Origin: Calvatia gigantea | Taxonomy: Eukaryota; Basidiomycota; Agaricomycetes; Agaricales; Lycoperdaceae | NCBI GenBank assembly: GCA_025093985.1 | Contig: JACAAK010000009.1 | Location: 3,224,001 to 3,288,000 of the forward strand | Direction of reading: 5' to 3' | Length of the DNA stretch: 64,000 nt | Shown: positions 48,313 to 61,354 of the stretch, in pieces | How positions within the stretch are numbered: the first letter of the stretch is position 1 | Layout: each line of letters starts with the position of its first letter | Notes under the pieces: generated by a model | The model's database searches: none | Told to the model about the DNA's origin: nothing | Seen by the model: the letters and a program-made list of their open reading frames with translations, nothing else | Position numbers and translations under genes: made by a program

Positions 48313-51300
48313 CGCACCCTTTTATGTGTCTTGCGATTTTCATGAACTCATAGGTGTGTGTTCGCCCTGCTTCTACCCTCAATCTTCGAATACCGGTGCA
48401 ATTCTTGATATACGTTCCACTCAATACTTCTGCCGAGAAGCAGTGGATATGGAGTGACCTTTCTTTCACTTCCTGGGTTCGAGATCTCGGCCGCTGTCTT
48501 GCCAGGGCCATCTTATACCCTCGCCTTTCACTCCTCCTTGTTGGGTTAGCGTGGGGATCATTGACGAAACCGCTAACCTTGATATTTTTTTTGTTTTTTC
48601 CCAGGTGACCTAGACAACCGGCACCCACACATGTGCGCCACCCTCTCAACCCTACACATGCAATACACAATCCAGTACGGGTCGTTTAGCGCTATAGCTT
48701 GACGTTCTTCGGTTCCCCGACCCCCCCGCACTTGATCCGACTGAAACGCATAACGATCACCCTCCCGCCTCTACCTTTACCGTTAGCATTCTGATTCATC
48801 GCGTTTATCTCTACTTCCTTCCTTTGACAAAAACGATCCACTCCTGCGCTACAATCCACTTTATTTCCGATCAGCCTCCCGTGTCGTGTAATAATCCACC
48901 TTCTTGGTCGGCAAGGCCCAAAGCCGAATCCAGCGAAAGAAAAATTAGCGTATATATATTAATATTTGTTGTTCCCTTGTGGGCTCTACCGCTTCACAAG
49001 TTATTACGCCTGTGTTCGATAGAAGTTCGTTTGTTCGATAGACGGCCCTCTATGCCATTGTTGTCGACCACGGTTCGAGAATCTGATGTATATTTTTGTC
49101 GTGTGACCAGAAAAGATGCATCGTTCTATTCACCGAAGGTGGCAAGTAGTGTTCGAGCACTGAAATAATTGCCGTGCCGCAGAACACGCTGGATTAGTCC
49201 ATTGGTCGTGCTTGTTATTAGCAGGCTGGCTGATGAGTACACGGGCAACTCCACCAAAGACGGGGGTTTGGGAGAGGAGTCGACTTGAGCGAAGAAGATT
49301 AAGGAAGCATGGAAATATGAGGCCTCAAGGCGTCATTGCAGAAGAAGGCTCAAGAAGTTGTCTGGAACATACTCGCCAAATCGGGCTCCTTCGACCGACT
49401 TGTGGACTTGGGTTAATGCTTAAAATTCTCCCTGCGCCTGCACGTCGTTGAAGGCCCCCCTTTTTAAAACGTGGCGGCGGTGGCGGGCGGGCGGCGTCTC
49501 GCCGCGTTTTCACGCCACACGGTTCACACCTCCTCACAAAACAGGTGGATCATACCGTTCCTATGCCCCTTGCGTGACAACTCGAGAATACGCCAAGGTT
49601 TCCGAGGAATGTTGTTAAATTTGGCTGCTCCTCATCCTCCGCGATGCACTCACTTGCAACGTCACGATTCCGAGTCGGAGACGAAGTCGTGGATGGATAG
49701 CCCCACTCGTCAAGAGTTTGTTGCTAACTTGGTCTACAAATGATGCTACTGTGTCTTCAGTTTAAACGAGTTTCCCTCGAAGGCGCAGCCAAACCCTGAT
49801 AATCAATGTACATTATTTTTGAAAAGTCAGCGGTTGAATGAACTGCCTGAGTCACCGCTGGAAGTAACATCGAATAAAGACATTGACTGCTGCGCATGAC
49901 CGCAAGAGATGTTACTGCGCAATCTCGGCGCATTTGATTCTAATCGTGCGGTTGGTCTTTCTTGCTAAGCAACGATTTTTTGGGGATGTACCCCACGTTA
50001 ACCCGCCCATATGAACGACGAGGCTAAAGTCTATCATTCACATGTTCATCCCTCGTTCGGCAGTTCCATTGCCGGACGCGCTCCGCAAAATAGCGAGTCA
50101 CCATCCACTGGCTAGAAACCTTTGGGAAAGCCTATTGCGTTGACATACGATATGCTCCGCGCAGGGCTCAGCGTAAACGGAGTTGAGGACCTCACGTCGG
50201 TCCGATGATCCAAGCCCATTAACATCGTATATGTCTATGTAAGGGCGCCGACAGCCCTACCCTTGTAATGACAGCCAGTTTCTAACTTAAGAACTTGTTC
50301 AGTACCTAGATAGCCTTAACATGGCAAGTTGTAAGTCTCCAACACCCCCTTAAGGTTACCAAACAGAAGAAAAACCCCAAGGCCTAACCACTTCTAGTCA
50401 GCCATTTCATTAGGCCTATGCCAGGTTTGCATCGTTATACACTTTTCCGGTGTCATTGCTTACATTACTATGGTACTGGGGAAGATAATATTAGTAGGAG
50501 GTATGACACCTCGTTCAGAAACCGGAACCCACAAACTACCGGTGCTACTGTTAAATACCCCGAGCTATCTTATCCTTGGCCTTCATTCATGACGGGTATA
50601 CAGGCAGAAATTTTTGACAACGTAGTTCGGCATTCTTGTGGGTTTTAGTGCCAACAATGGTCTGACCTTCTTTCACAAATCAGTCATGGCCGTGATTCAC
50701 CGTATGACAGATACAGTACACACATTGATATAAGTGCCGCCTCAAATTGCCTTGGCTTAGCGAGAAGTTATTCACAGCGCACCAGTAATCGACCGGCTCG
50801 AGGCTCATAACATCGAAGCGGCTTATTGATTGATCCCCTTGGGCGTCCCGTGAAATTTTGAAAGATCACAACTTCTACAAATGGTGCCATCTGGCGTTGG
50901 CAACATATTGATGTCAAGATTGGAATGAGAGCTAAAGCAAGTCATTCGCCTTGTGGTGAACTGAGCTTCCGTCTTCCTTGTACAGCCGTGCGCAAACGAT
51001 CGTGCCCTCAGCATGCTATTTCGGGTGTTATCATGATCGATTTCGTAGAAAGCTTTTTTTTGCAAAGCATCAGAGCGATAATTGCGGTGGTTAGATCGGC
51101 AAATACCGTCCAACAAATATACACGCATGGGCTAAGAATAGAGCCTGTCCCTGGTTGCTCTTGTTCCTAAATACAAGTCTCATATGTGTAGAACGCCGGA
51201 GGACATTACAAGCCGACTGGACCTTGAAAATATAGTGTGTAACGTGAGACGAACAACCTTGAGAAATTGACATTGAATGTTTCCCCTCTTCCAGTCTCCT

Positions 51301-54300
51301 CCTTTATTACTCCCTAATTGCAGCTGCTGACTACATATATCGTCGTGAGGCAGGCTGCGGAGAGGTTGTCATCTCCCAACCAAGTTATATTTGGGGTAAG
51401 ATATGTGCTGGGTAGACGGAGATTCTCAAGTCAACAGTGACATGTCTCTCCTGACCTTAGAATATCACTATCATATATCAATCTCCGAGGATTTGTCCCT
51501 TCCCTCCCGACACAAGTCCAACTGTGATATCTAGAACAACCCCCCAAGACAGCGGCGCTCCGTGTGGTGTTGTCGTTGATACACGAACATCGTTTTAAAG
51601 GTGTGGGTTACTTCAAATATATATCGTTTTTGGGTTCGCCCGTCGTATTCCGGGCGGGGGTTGCCAAGAATTTTTTCTAGATTTTCGCGCGGACGCGTTG
51701 CATCACTTCATGCAACTGTCGGATTTACTCAAGTAGAATTACAGTATGGTCAGCTGTTAAGACTTTCCGAAAGGAAATCTGGTCGTATATTATGGGTGAC
51801 AAGAAAGTGGGGCTCCGCGGTGGAGCAATACGCACTTCTTCAACTTCGCACCATCACCTTGGACTTCCTTTAAGATGCCAGTTGCGCTCATGGTGCATTG
51901 GAATGTTGCGGAATTTTATTTGTAAAATGAAATCCTTGGCAGGCGGCGCCATCGCCGTTGGAGTTGAACACTTGAGCATAGAAATAGATAAATAAATTAA
52001 ATGAGAGTGTTTGAACGCTGCAATGTTTCCGTAAAACCCATGATAAGTTAGGTCTGTCTGCACATTATCAACGGAAAAACTTACAAAAGGGCGGATTTTC
52101 TTGTTCGCGTCGTGCCTCGTTCCTAGGCCGTTGGAGCATTTTGATAAACTCATGAGGCGGAGGCCCGTCCGTCCAGTGGTAGTTGTACTTACGGGGATCG
52201 GAGGAAACCGGCAGCACATGGTTCTACCATCCTTAAACCCTTTGGTCTAGAGGGAACGTTACTTATCACTCAAACAAAGTAAAGGAAAATCTTTGTTGCA
52301 ACCGATATGAATCGCCTTGGGGAAGAGGTTCACACTAGTTATCAGATGCCAGGTAGGGGTGGTACCGGTTTCCGGGATGTTGACCGATTGAGGTTCGACT
52401 TGCAGAGGTCAAACGTTCAAGCTACCATATACCTTTCAGCGGGAATACCTAAGTTAGGGATTGATGAAGAGGCAATCCAAGATCGACAGCGGGCAATACA
52501 CTGCAATACAGTGGCTGTCCGGAACTACAACGTTCAATTCATTTCACTGTCCGACCCCGCAAGAAGGGGCGTCACAGGGCACAAGGTCCGCAGGGCAACG
52601 TGAAATCTTTGTGGGGGAGGTCATGGGCGATCGTGCCTCGGGTCTTAGAGACCACCAACGCGAGGACCTTTGAATACATAGCGTTTAATGATGCGATGAT
52701 GATAATTATGCGCAGCGTCACGTCTTAATATTATTGGTGATGGCCTCAAGACGTGTTTTAGAGGAATTCTATTTTCCAAGAAAAAAGAACCTCGGACCTT
52801 ATGAAAGTCGTGGATGTAATAAGATTGACAATTTCCGGGTGGACACGACAGCAGTAATGCTGTGTCATTTTCCTCATCCGATTTCGCGTGTAGGCTTTGA
52901 CGTATGACACCCCGTGTATTGAGCGGTTACGTCGGGTATGTATGAACTTCTAGCACTTGACCTAATAGCTGGATCCTTAGCAGCCCACCGGCTTGTTTCG
53001 TTTATCTAGGAATTTTTGAGGCTTTTCCGCCGATAGTCATCTGCCAGAATGTCTCAGCATCAGGTGGTATACATCAGGATTCACAGGTGGCTGCAAGTCC
53101 AATTGGCTGTTAGTGGTTGGCTGGTAGGAGCCGGTATGGGGGGGTTTAATAAGGGCAGAGCTAGACTGGGCCTATTTTGCCTTAGGTAGAGATAGGAGCG
53201 CGGGAATCACGGTTAGGCATTCCCCGATGTCAAATAACGAGCTGATGAGATCGTTTTATTAAGAGTTGGCGCCGTTTTGGGCTCCGAGTGTGACCAAGTG
53301 CGGAATGATAGCAGCAGTTCTATTCTCGTTCAGTGGTGGGGATGAACACTCCGCTTTCTGGGAATTCAAAACAGAAAATGGCACTATTTCTGGGATTCAA
53401 AAGGCTTTGAGTGGGGACAGGTGGCGCTTCCCAGTTACTGTTACGGTTGTATTTTGATATATGTCTGTTGCCGTTGGAACATGTCGCAAGTTTAACAGCC
53501 GGGCAGGGGGGTTGGCTGACTGGGGTGGGTGGTCGCAATGTGCCATAGAAAGCAATGTGTTGTGTGGTGTTTCGGTAATTGCCTCGGGATATGAGATGGC
53601 CGCACATGATGAACTTTGGAGCTCCGGTAGACTAAAGCACAACAGGATGCGACGTCCCCCGAAAAGTGGGACTACTTTAGGACTGCTGAGGGTTAAAGTG
53701 GGGTCAGGTGAGTGAGCTAATCATCTTCCGAGAATTGATGTATGTAAATAGAGTGAACGTTCTAGGGCGGTAAAGACTGTGCCGCACATGGCGGAGAGAT
53801 GAATGGGAAATAGAGTTCGTGATCTTGTGTTTTTTTTCCTTCCCCGGATTCGTGGGCTTCCCCGCCACTTCAATATAATCTGATCCTGAAACTGTCAATG
53901 CTGGGAGGAGATTTACGGATGGGGTAGAGGATTACGGAGGCCCGTGAGCTGGGTTGAGGGAACGAGGGTAGTGGGTTATCTTTGAAAAATCTGTCTATCC
54001 ATCGATGTAGGCGGAGAAACTGATGATGACGCCAAGCTGCCGACTAAAGCTGCCTTTGCCCGCGAGCTGGGTGTACAATGCAAGGGCTGCTGGGAAAGGC
54101 TAACGGCGAGTGACAGGTTGTCACAGCAGTAGTCAAGTGATCAAATTTATGATTACCTAATTGTCAACGTGGGGGATCCAGGTGATTGGACCGCCGTCGG
54201 GCCGGAGTCACGCGAAGGTCCTTTGTTGATATCCCTAGTGTATTTTATTTCCCGTTTTTTGGCCTTTTCTCTCTCTCTATTCCCCAACGCCGTCCTAGTC

Positions 54301-54553
54301 GACGAGCAGACAGTGCCAAACGTCCGGGGCCGTCGTCCTGCACGACGTGGAACTACTTGCGCAGCAACAGCATCACGGCCACTTCCACTTCCGTAGTCTA
54401 CCATATCTCCCCACGGACCTTCGGACCTATAACGCTCGTCAGGCCGACTTGTGTGTCTTGTCCTCACCCCAGTATTCATGTCGTTGACTCTGCTCTAGGA
54501 ACCCCCTCCCACGTCTAATATTCTCCGGTTTTCCTGTCATAATTTACCCTGGA
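48313..54553. other. 6.2 kb gene-poor block, the largest in the window
   Basis: This lies between the Sfp1-like and AreA-like genes. There are only scattered frames up to about 120 codons, none with a motif or splice support. The last 350 bp before 54554 are C/T-rich (for example CTCTCTCTATTCC near 54270), consistent with the promoter and leader of the AreA-like gene. No reverse transcriptase, transposase or terminal repeat is visible. Confidence 0.5.
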
Positions 54554-57500
54554 ATGGCCTCAGTATTCCCTGGACCAGTGCTCGCCGTTGCTTCGGATGT
54601 CGTCAGGCACCTTGAAGGAGAAGAGGCTCTGCCCATTCTTTGGACCCGTCAGTGCCATCCTTTTCTGCATGTCAGAGTTCCCCGCCAGGCTCACCCCTGA
54701 ACCTAGTTTTTACCAAGTGCAAAGAGTCTCTGAAGGACGGTCATCGGCTTGAGAATATATCCTGGCGTCTTTGGCACAAGTCCATGACGGTGACGGCTCC
54801 CACAGCTTAGTGATGACTCTTTGACAAAGGCACTCGCCGCGGATGATGTCCTCCTTAGCGAGAAAGTGTGCTGCCCGCCCACCCCAGAGGAGATATCCCC
54901 AACCACCGCCCATCACTTTTGATACCATGTCAAATGTCCCGTTGTCCGCGCAGGGTAAGTCTCATTTCAAAGGGATCAGCTACGTAGTATGGTCTCATAT
55001 GATAACATAACCCATTTTAAAACCCCATATACTGATATTCTCTTGTCCGATCCTAGGCATAACAACCCCGCCAGATTTTTCCCAATCGTTGGACCAACAT
55101 ACCAGTACCATATCGTTGTTGCATGGAACCTCCCTCTCTCCCTCCTTCTCGCGGAAAATGGCCTCTCGGAGAAATAGCGTGAGGAAAGGGACAACTTCCG
55201 TTAGCGTGGGCAGGATCCTTTGTGAATTGTTGCCCACTGCGACTGTCTCATCATTATCGTCCCTTGTCCCTATTCCCAACGGCGCTTCGACCCTGCCACT
55301 CAACACACTTCCCCCAACACAGTCTGGCGACCCGCCAAAACCACCCTCGATTTCGCTCCCTTTATCAAGCCAGCCCCCTCACTTGGCAACAAACCTCCCG
55401 ACCATGTCGACCACGGGACAAGCAACTGTCCCGCTGACATCGTTACCTACGCCTGAGGTTGAGCGTGATTGTTCCCTCGAACCGGCCTTATCAACGCATC
55501 CAGATACCACGAGTCATCCGGCGGTTGTACCGGTTATCACGACGAATGACTCCTCTCCCCTTGAAAACTCTAATCAGCCAGTACCCGAGAATCACGATCA
55601 ACCGGCTGCTCTTCCCCCGCCGCCACGGTTAGTAGTCGTCAACCCCACACCGAATCCCACCCCACATCCCACCCCCCCAGCAACACCTGTTTTACATCCC
55701 CCTATTGTGAGCCATATGAAACAAGAAGGCGAGATGGTGCCTACACCCCTCTTACGTGTTCCTGGTCAAGACGCTTTGGTCCAAGCACAGGCCCGCGCTA
55801 GAAGCAATCAGATGAGCTCAAAACTGAGGACTACTGGTGCATGATTCGAACGAAGAGGGAAAAACACCGAACTACGGCCTGGGCTTGACAAGTGATATGG
55901 TCATCGAATCAAGCATGCCCTCAGAAGGTACGTCATATATGCTTTGTTCACTGTAACTTTAGCACCCTCCGCCCATTGCCGTTATAGAAGTTACTAACAT
56001 ACCATTACCAGTACCACCCCCGTCCACCTCTCCCCCGTGCAAGGGTTCAGAACGCACGGCCACTTCAATACGGCATTCGATATCATCTGATATCACGGCA
56101 AGCAGCAGTTCCCAATCGTCACCTTCCAGTCCTTCCAACTACAGCAAAACAACATCTGCGACAACAATTTCAGAGCCGTTTCGTTTCACGGACCTCCAGA
56201 AGCTTCAGACGCCACCAATAATCCGGGGTTCTGTTGCCGTGATTATGGATACCGACTTATTGCCGACCTCTCCGCCATACGGTCCAGAGTCTGTCTCAAC
56301 ACAGGGTTCATTATCATCGGTATCTAAGAAGGGAAAGGGGAAAAGTCCTGGGTCCCCACTTGAAAAGGGTTCATCAGGTACTTCGACTTCGAGACGTCCC
56401 GCCTCAAATAGGGGATCTTCACCACCCGCCCGGACAGCCAACCCCGTGCGCAAATCTAGTGCGGGGAACGCTATTACTCGAAGCCGATTAGCACGACAGG
56501 GATCTACGACGTCAGCCAACAGTAGGAGTCGCAGCAAGACGCGGGATAGCAGTACTTCGGCGTTAAGCGCACTGGTGATGACAAGGGCGACTTCAGGGAA
56601 AGGGCCAAAAAGGGGACGGGCTGTTGGTGTTACTCGGGCAACACGGGCGAAGGCCCTCTCGAAGAAGCAGAGTCTGAATTTGAGTGAGGCGGTGAAACCG
56701 AGTGCGGAGGAGCTGAAGCGAGCAATTATGTTTAATATCGGCTCTGGTTCGGAAGAGGGGAGTCATACAGGGTCGAAGAGTACCAGAAGTGGATCCGAGA
56801 ACTACCCGAAGGAGGGCGGTGTGGTGTCGCAGACGAGTCAGGCCGAGCAGGCGGAGAGAGGAGCTGAGGGTTCTCTGAAGAAGGGGAAGGAAATCATGCC
56901 AGTTGCGCCGATTGCTGTGGAGGATAACGTCAAATCGCCTCAAAAGACTCAGGCCAAGGGCAAAGAGAGGGACGTAGTGATGTTTGCGGATCAGGAGAAG
57001 GGCAAGGGTAAAGGCAAGGACAAAATGAGGAATCCAGGGACGAATGGGTCAATGGTGCCGCTTCGTGTTGAGGCAACCATAGCGGACCCTCTGCTACCTG
57101 GATCCGCTCGTCGACCAATCGTCCTCACCAGCGACTCCGATGATTTTGAGACCGAGACAGAGTCTTTCTCTGGTGACGAAAGCGCCGACATACCTGTGAG
57201 CGCCTCTCAACAACAGCTCCAGCTCCAGTTGGAACTCCTTCAACAGCAGCAGAAGCAACAGCAGCTACAAAAACAACAACAGCTTCAGCAGCAGCAACAG
57301 CTCCAGCAACAACTCCAGCAACAACAACCGCGTCCTCGTCCCCCTCCCCTTACTCGCACTCAGTCACATAACGTGGCCTCGCCCACAGAAACCTATCGCA
57401 CGCGTCCAGCAACGGTTAGCGGAACAACGGGCCGCTGAAAGCGAGAGATGGGAAAGGGAAATGTTCACTAAATTGCCCAAGTCGTCCTTCCAGGATCTGG

Positions 57501-58555
57501 TGCAAGTAGCAAGGACGAAAAGCACAGGCCTGCTTAGCACATTGCTGAATCCCGACCCTCAGCGATTACCCCTCGATCATCCTTATCGCCGCGGTTTCAG
57601 CTCCGGAATGATCCAACCTCTTCGACCACTCACGGCGTTCCCAGCAACTCAACAACCACCTCCGCAACAACGGCAAGTTTCCCATCAGCAATCACAACCA
57701 CTTCCAGGACCTAGTCAACTTCCCGCCCAGCCACCCCCTCAAACGATGGATCCCCAACGTGATTTGAACGCCCAAACCTCTCGGCATAGTCGACAACCGA
57801 GCCGAAATCATCGGCTACCTAAACATATGGCCGCTCTTACCAACCCTTCTGTTGGCACAACCGCCAAAACACCTGTGGCACCCGCGATGACGTCGGAACT
57901 CCTTGTTGGTAGTACCAGTACGAGACAGGTCACAACCTCCACTGGCGTCAGCATGAACGGAAGCGCAGGCAAGTACAAACCAAAGGCGCGGCCTCCCGAG
58001 ACGGTAATGGAAGACACCAGTGACGGGGAGAGTGACGACGATAATCAGATGGATTTGTCGAAGAGCGTTGCGCAGGAGAAGCTGAAGGCGTTGTTGGAGG
58101 CGAAGAAGATGAAAAAGTCGGCCCAAGTCCCGGAGCGGACCAGGGATGATCAACATGATGCCGTCACCAACGTACCCCAGGGGGCTCACAGCCAACCAGC
58201 CGAGGCGATCTCTATACCCCCTCCAAGGCTACTCTATCCTTATAATTTGCCGCCTCCGAACCCTCCCACGACCCCACGAACAACGCGGAGAATGATGCTG
58301 GCCGTGGAGATTCCGGAAAGCTTAAGGAGGAATCTTTTGTGGGAGAGACAAGTTAGCCAGGCTCACCAAAAAGTTCCCAAAAGAGCAACGAGCAGTACCG
58401 ATGTTGTCAAAGGGTGGCACGTACCAAACGTTGTGAAGTTGACGCCGAAAGGGGCCAACGCAGAGGAGCCGAAGGTGACGAAGGAGGAGAAACGGGCGAG
58501 ATTCCTTGCCCGAACGAGGAGTTGGGCGTACGAATATCATACTTCGGGATGGTGA
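54554..58555 (+). CDS. AreA-GATA-like domain / DUF3295 regulatory protein, with apparent frameshifts
   Basis: This is a large, mostly disordered fungal regulator. Exons 54554-54647, 54707-54789, 54830-54954, 55057-55927 and 56012-58555 are supported by GT..AG junctions. The N-terminus carries the GATA_AreA (DUF1752) domain: LPILWTLFTKCKESLKDGHR then LENISWRLWHKSM. Next come SVSVGRILCELLPTA, Ser/Pro/Thr-rich stretches, many KGKGK-type basic runs, a poly-Gln tract and QQRLAEQRAAESERWEREMF. At the C-terminus a DUF3295-like segment reads TTRRMMLAVEIPESLRRNLL then WERQ. In ascomycetes this pair occurs in nitrogen/TOR-linked regulators; the role here is inferred. The frame needs a +1 correction at three places: about 54890-54925, about 55836-55846 and the AAA at 57389-57391. 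So the gene is either mis-sequenced or decaying. Confidence 0.82.
57208..57328 (+). repeat. Poly-Gln (CAG/CAA) tract in the AreA-like gene
   Basis: About 40 codons are mainly CAG and CAA with Leu spacers (QQQLQLQLELLQQQQKQQQL and on). The mix of codons and spaced leucines suggests a Gln-rich coiled coil rather than a pure triplet expansion. Confidence 0.85.
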
Positions 58556-60501
58556 CGGCATCATCCCTCTATTGCATGCTTTCAAGCATACTCCTCCTTA
58601 TTCTTCGTAATATTTGTTGTTTTTCGACGCATCCTTGTTTAATTTTTCGTCTGACTGTTTCTTCTGGTTCCCTTGGTCTTTTATACTCGGTGCACCACTT
58701 CTTCTTCCTCTTCCTTTTCTAGTCGCTATTCATCTTTCATTTTCTCATCCCATCGACATCCTTTGTGCATTAGCTCGGTCATTCTTCCCAGCATCCTCAA
58801 CCCCGTATTATAGTCACCTTTCATCGTTTCCACATTGCACGTTGTCGTTTGTCGGTCGAATTGTTTTCCCATGTCTCATCGTTTGCTTGCTCATTCAGTT
58901 TATCTACCCTTTTCCGACGTCTCTTCTTCTGACTGCGGATGTTGAACAGATACTACAACGTTACCATCAATCTTCCTTTCCCTTTTCTTGGCGTCACCCT
59001 CATTCTTCCATTCCGTGTTCGCTCCTGTGCTTGCATGTGACCTTGCACGTTTTTTCTCTTAGTACTTCTCCTCTTTTACTCTATCTCTAATGGTTGCAAC
59101 TTCCTGTCTTAGTGTATTTGTGATTGGTTTTGCTCGTTTCAGTTTCAACACACTGCCAATGATCTTGCACATCATGCTTCCCGTTTCTCTTGTTACTCCC
59201 ATAAATATCAGCGCCCTTGGTGAATGTTAGTAGGTCAAGTAGTGAATTCCAACTCGCTCGCATTTCCTTCAACACAACAGTGTCTAATGAGAGTGGCTCT
59301 GACAAACTTTTTCGGCCTGATTTGCTTTGTGATCCCCGTTATCTTGGAGGCAAGATATGGGCCAGACAAGTTTGAGGTACTTTCCTACCGTCTGAGTCGG
59401 TCCGTTATTGGTTGTCCTGTACCCCGGAAGCCTGTGCTCGAAAACTTGGCTGCTTAACTCAACATTTGATCCGCAGCCTCGTGTGACCCACAAAGTGTCC
59501 CTATGACCTCTGTTGATGTCAGGGCGATACATATCTAAGTTCGAGCTAGGAGCCCAAGACTTTATACCACGCAAGGTTGGTTAGTTTGCGTTCAGCACCG
59601 TCCCCCATCTCTATCTGGCGTGCTCACCGAGCCCCTGGCAAGCTCTGAGTTCGTCTAGCTAGGGGCTGGGGGTAGGGAGACCCAGTGTCTAAATGAATGG
59701 CTTCGAGTTTGATTGGTACCTTATAGTTTAACAACAAAAAGTAGACCTAAATCTTTTGGGTGCTGTTGGGCGCTAATAGACAACTGGGGTGTCCGAGGCT
59801 CCTACACATCGTCCAACCCAGGCACGTAAGAGAATCAGGCCAGCGGGACACGTCAAGCCAAGTCCGCGATCAGGCGCTATGTCCGAAGGCACCAACGGGA
59901 TCCCATCGCCATTTGACGTTGCTCACTGACATGTGTACCTTCGCAGCTATGACCCTTTCCAATGGGCGATAAGTGGGGGAAGGTAGGCTAAATCAGTCCT
60001 AAAACGACGCCGGAACGTGTAGTTTTGGAGATTTTTCGTATTTTGGGCTCCGGTGAGAACAATGAGGTCTATTGGCTTCGGCTGCGAATCCGGTGGGCTG
60101 TGAGAATTGGCCGATCACCAATGAAGGTCTGCAATTTGCGTCTAGACTGTAGGGTTTGAGACTTCTCTTCCATGCTGGTTTTTTTTATGGAACTTGGACC
60201 TCAAGAATCCTTCGTGCCTGGGACGGAAAGAGTGTCTCGGTTCCGCGAGGGCTAGACCCCTCGGCATATCCACCGAACTTCAAAGCTTCACCAATGAACC
60301 CTGAACGCGATTTGTAGTCGGCAAAGAACCAAATTCATATTATGATGGAACTGTGACCCTTGTAGATGAGACTTTAAGCGCACCACTTCGTCAAGTCACA
60401 TCGGACTATGTAGTTTTTTTTTCCAATCACACATATATAAAGGCCGTACCAACATGTGCGAAAATCCATCGCCCAGTATCCAATCGACTTTCTCCTAGAG
60501 G
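58556..60501. other. 1.9 kb gap with a pyrimidine-rich strand
   Basis: 58580-59090 is strongly T/C-rich on the plus strand and gives a 158-codon open frame of Ser, Leu, Phe and Pro only, most likely the 3' untranslated region of the AreA-like gene. The rest to 60400 shows no coding features. Confidence 0.5.
60434..60442 (+). promoter_or_regulatory. Likely TATA box (with CCAAT nearby) of the HSP20-like gene
   Basis: TATATAAAG begins 68 bases before the ATG at 60502, and CCAAT occurs at about 60423. Spacing fits a core promoter for the small gene downstream. Confidence 0.55.
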
Positions 60502-60895
60502 ATGCCGCTGCGCGCCACCAAAACCCACCCCCTATCCCCAGTTGCACGTTGGGAGCCCAACCCGGCTTGGGTGGTTGAACCATCCGAGTACCGCATCGAT
60601 CTCGAGCTTCCTCCAAATTCTGCACCCTTGGAATCCCTGGATGTGGTAGTAACGCAGTACCGACGCACGAATCATGACGAGATTCGAGTTAGTATTATGA
60701 AGAATTGTAAGCGTTTATTTATGATTTTCCTTTTTTTGTCTTTCCGTTTTGATTGTGCCAATTGTTTTTTTTGTGTTTATAGACCATTACCTTTGGTCTA
60801 TGTATTTTCCGAGAGGGGAAATTGACCCATCAGAGGAGGCTCTCAAGGCGAGTCTTGAGACTGGGAAATTGGTGATTAGAATCAGGCGGCTGTAA
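60502..60895 (+). CDS. Small HSP20 (alpha-crystallin)-like protein
   Basis: Two exons (60502-60706 and 60783-60895; intron 76 nt with a long T-rich tail) give 105 residues, about the size of one alpha-crystallin domain. Its order of elements fits: a start strand PSEYRIDLELPPNSAPLESL, a central strand DEIRVSIMKN, the loop YHYLWSMYFPRGEIDPSEEA and a closing strand LETGKLVIRIRRL. This last part corresponds to the conserved 'LP-x-G-ID-x-x-x-x-A-x-x-x-x-G-x-L-x-I-x-I' pattern of HSP20 chaperones. The N-terminal arm is very short and the usual C-terminal I-x-I tail is missing. It may be a divergent single-domain chaperone or an HSP20-fold protein of another role. A TATA box lies upstream. Confidence 0.62.
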
Positions 60896-61354
60896 TGGTT
60901 TCGTTCCTTGTCTCACATATGTTACGTAGATAGAGTCTAGTGGTGTTGAAGCTGAAGGGACGCCACCTTATCTGATTTGATTATTCACACAACCGTGGTG
61001 GAGAGAATTGTCATTCCTGCTCCATGCAATGAGGCTCGGGTTCTGGTACACTTAGTCCCCTGATTCACTTGGCGAATAACTAGTGTGATATTAAAAACAA
61101 AACATAAATGAAGGAGAGCAAGGTTTTCTATGTGGTATGGAGAGTAAATGGTAATAGGCAGGGGGAGAGAGGTACTTCGTATTTCTCAACGCTCCTGCCC
61201 GTATCCTGTACTAGAGTGCGACTACTCGCACCTGCCGCATCCTTGGGCTCGAGGAAAAATAAAAGGCCGTGCGCGTAAGCAAACACGCAGAGTGTAGTAT
61301 ACGTCTCACCTCACCCACCGCTCTTCCCAAACCTTCCTCACTCTCGCCCCCCCC
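60896..61354. other. Convergent gap before lon
   Basis: 459 bp between the stop of the HSP20-like gene (plus) and the lon stop (minus). It presumably contains both 3' untranslated regions. Nothing else was recognised. Confidence 0.55.

Noticed and set aside
58614..59090. 158-codon hydrophobic frame that resembles a membrane protein
   Set aside because: The residues follow directly from a T/C-rich strand; no conserved motif or splice support. Treated as 3' untranslated sequence.
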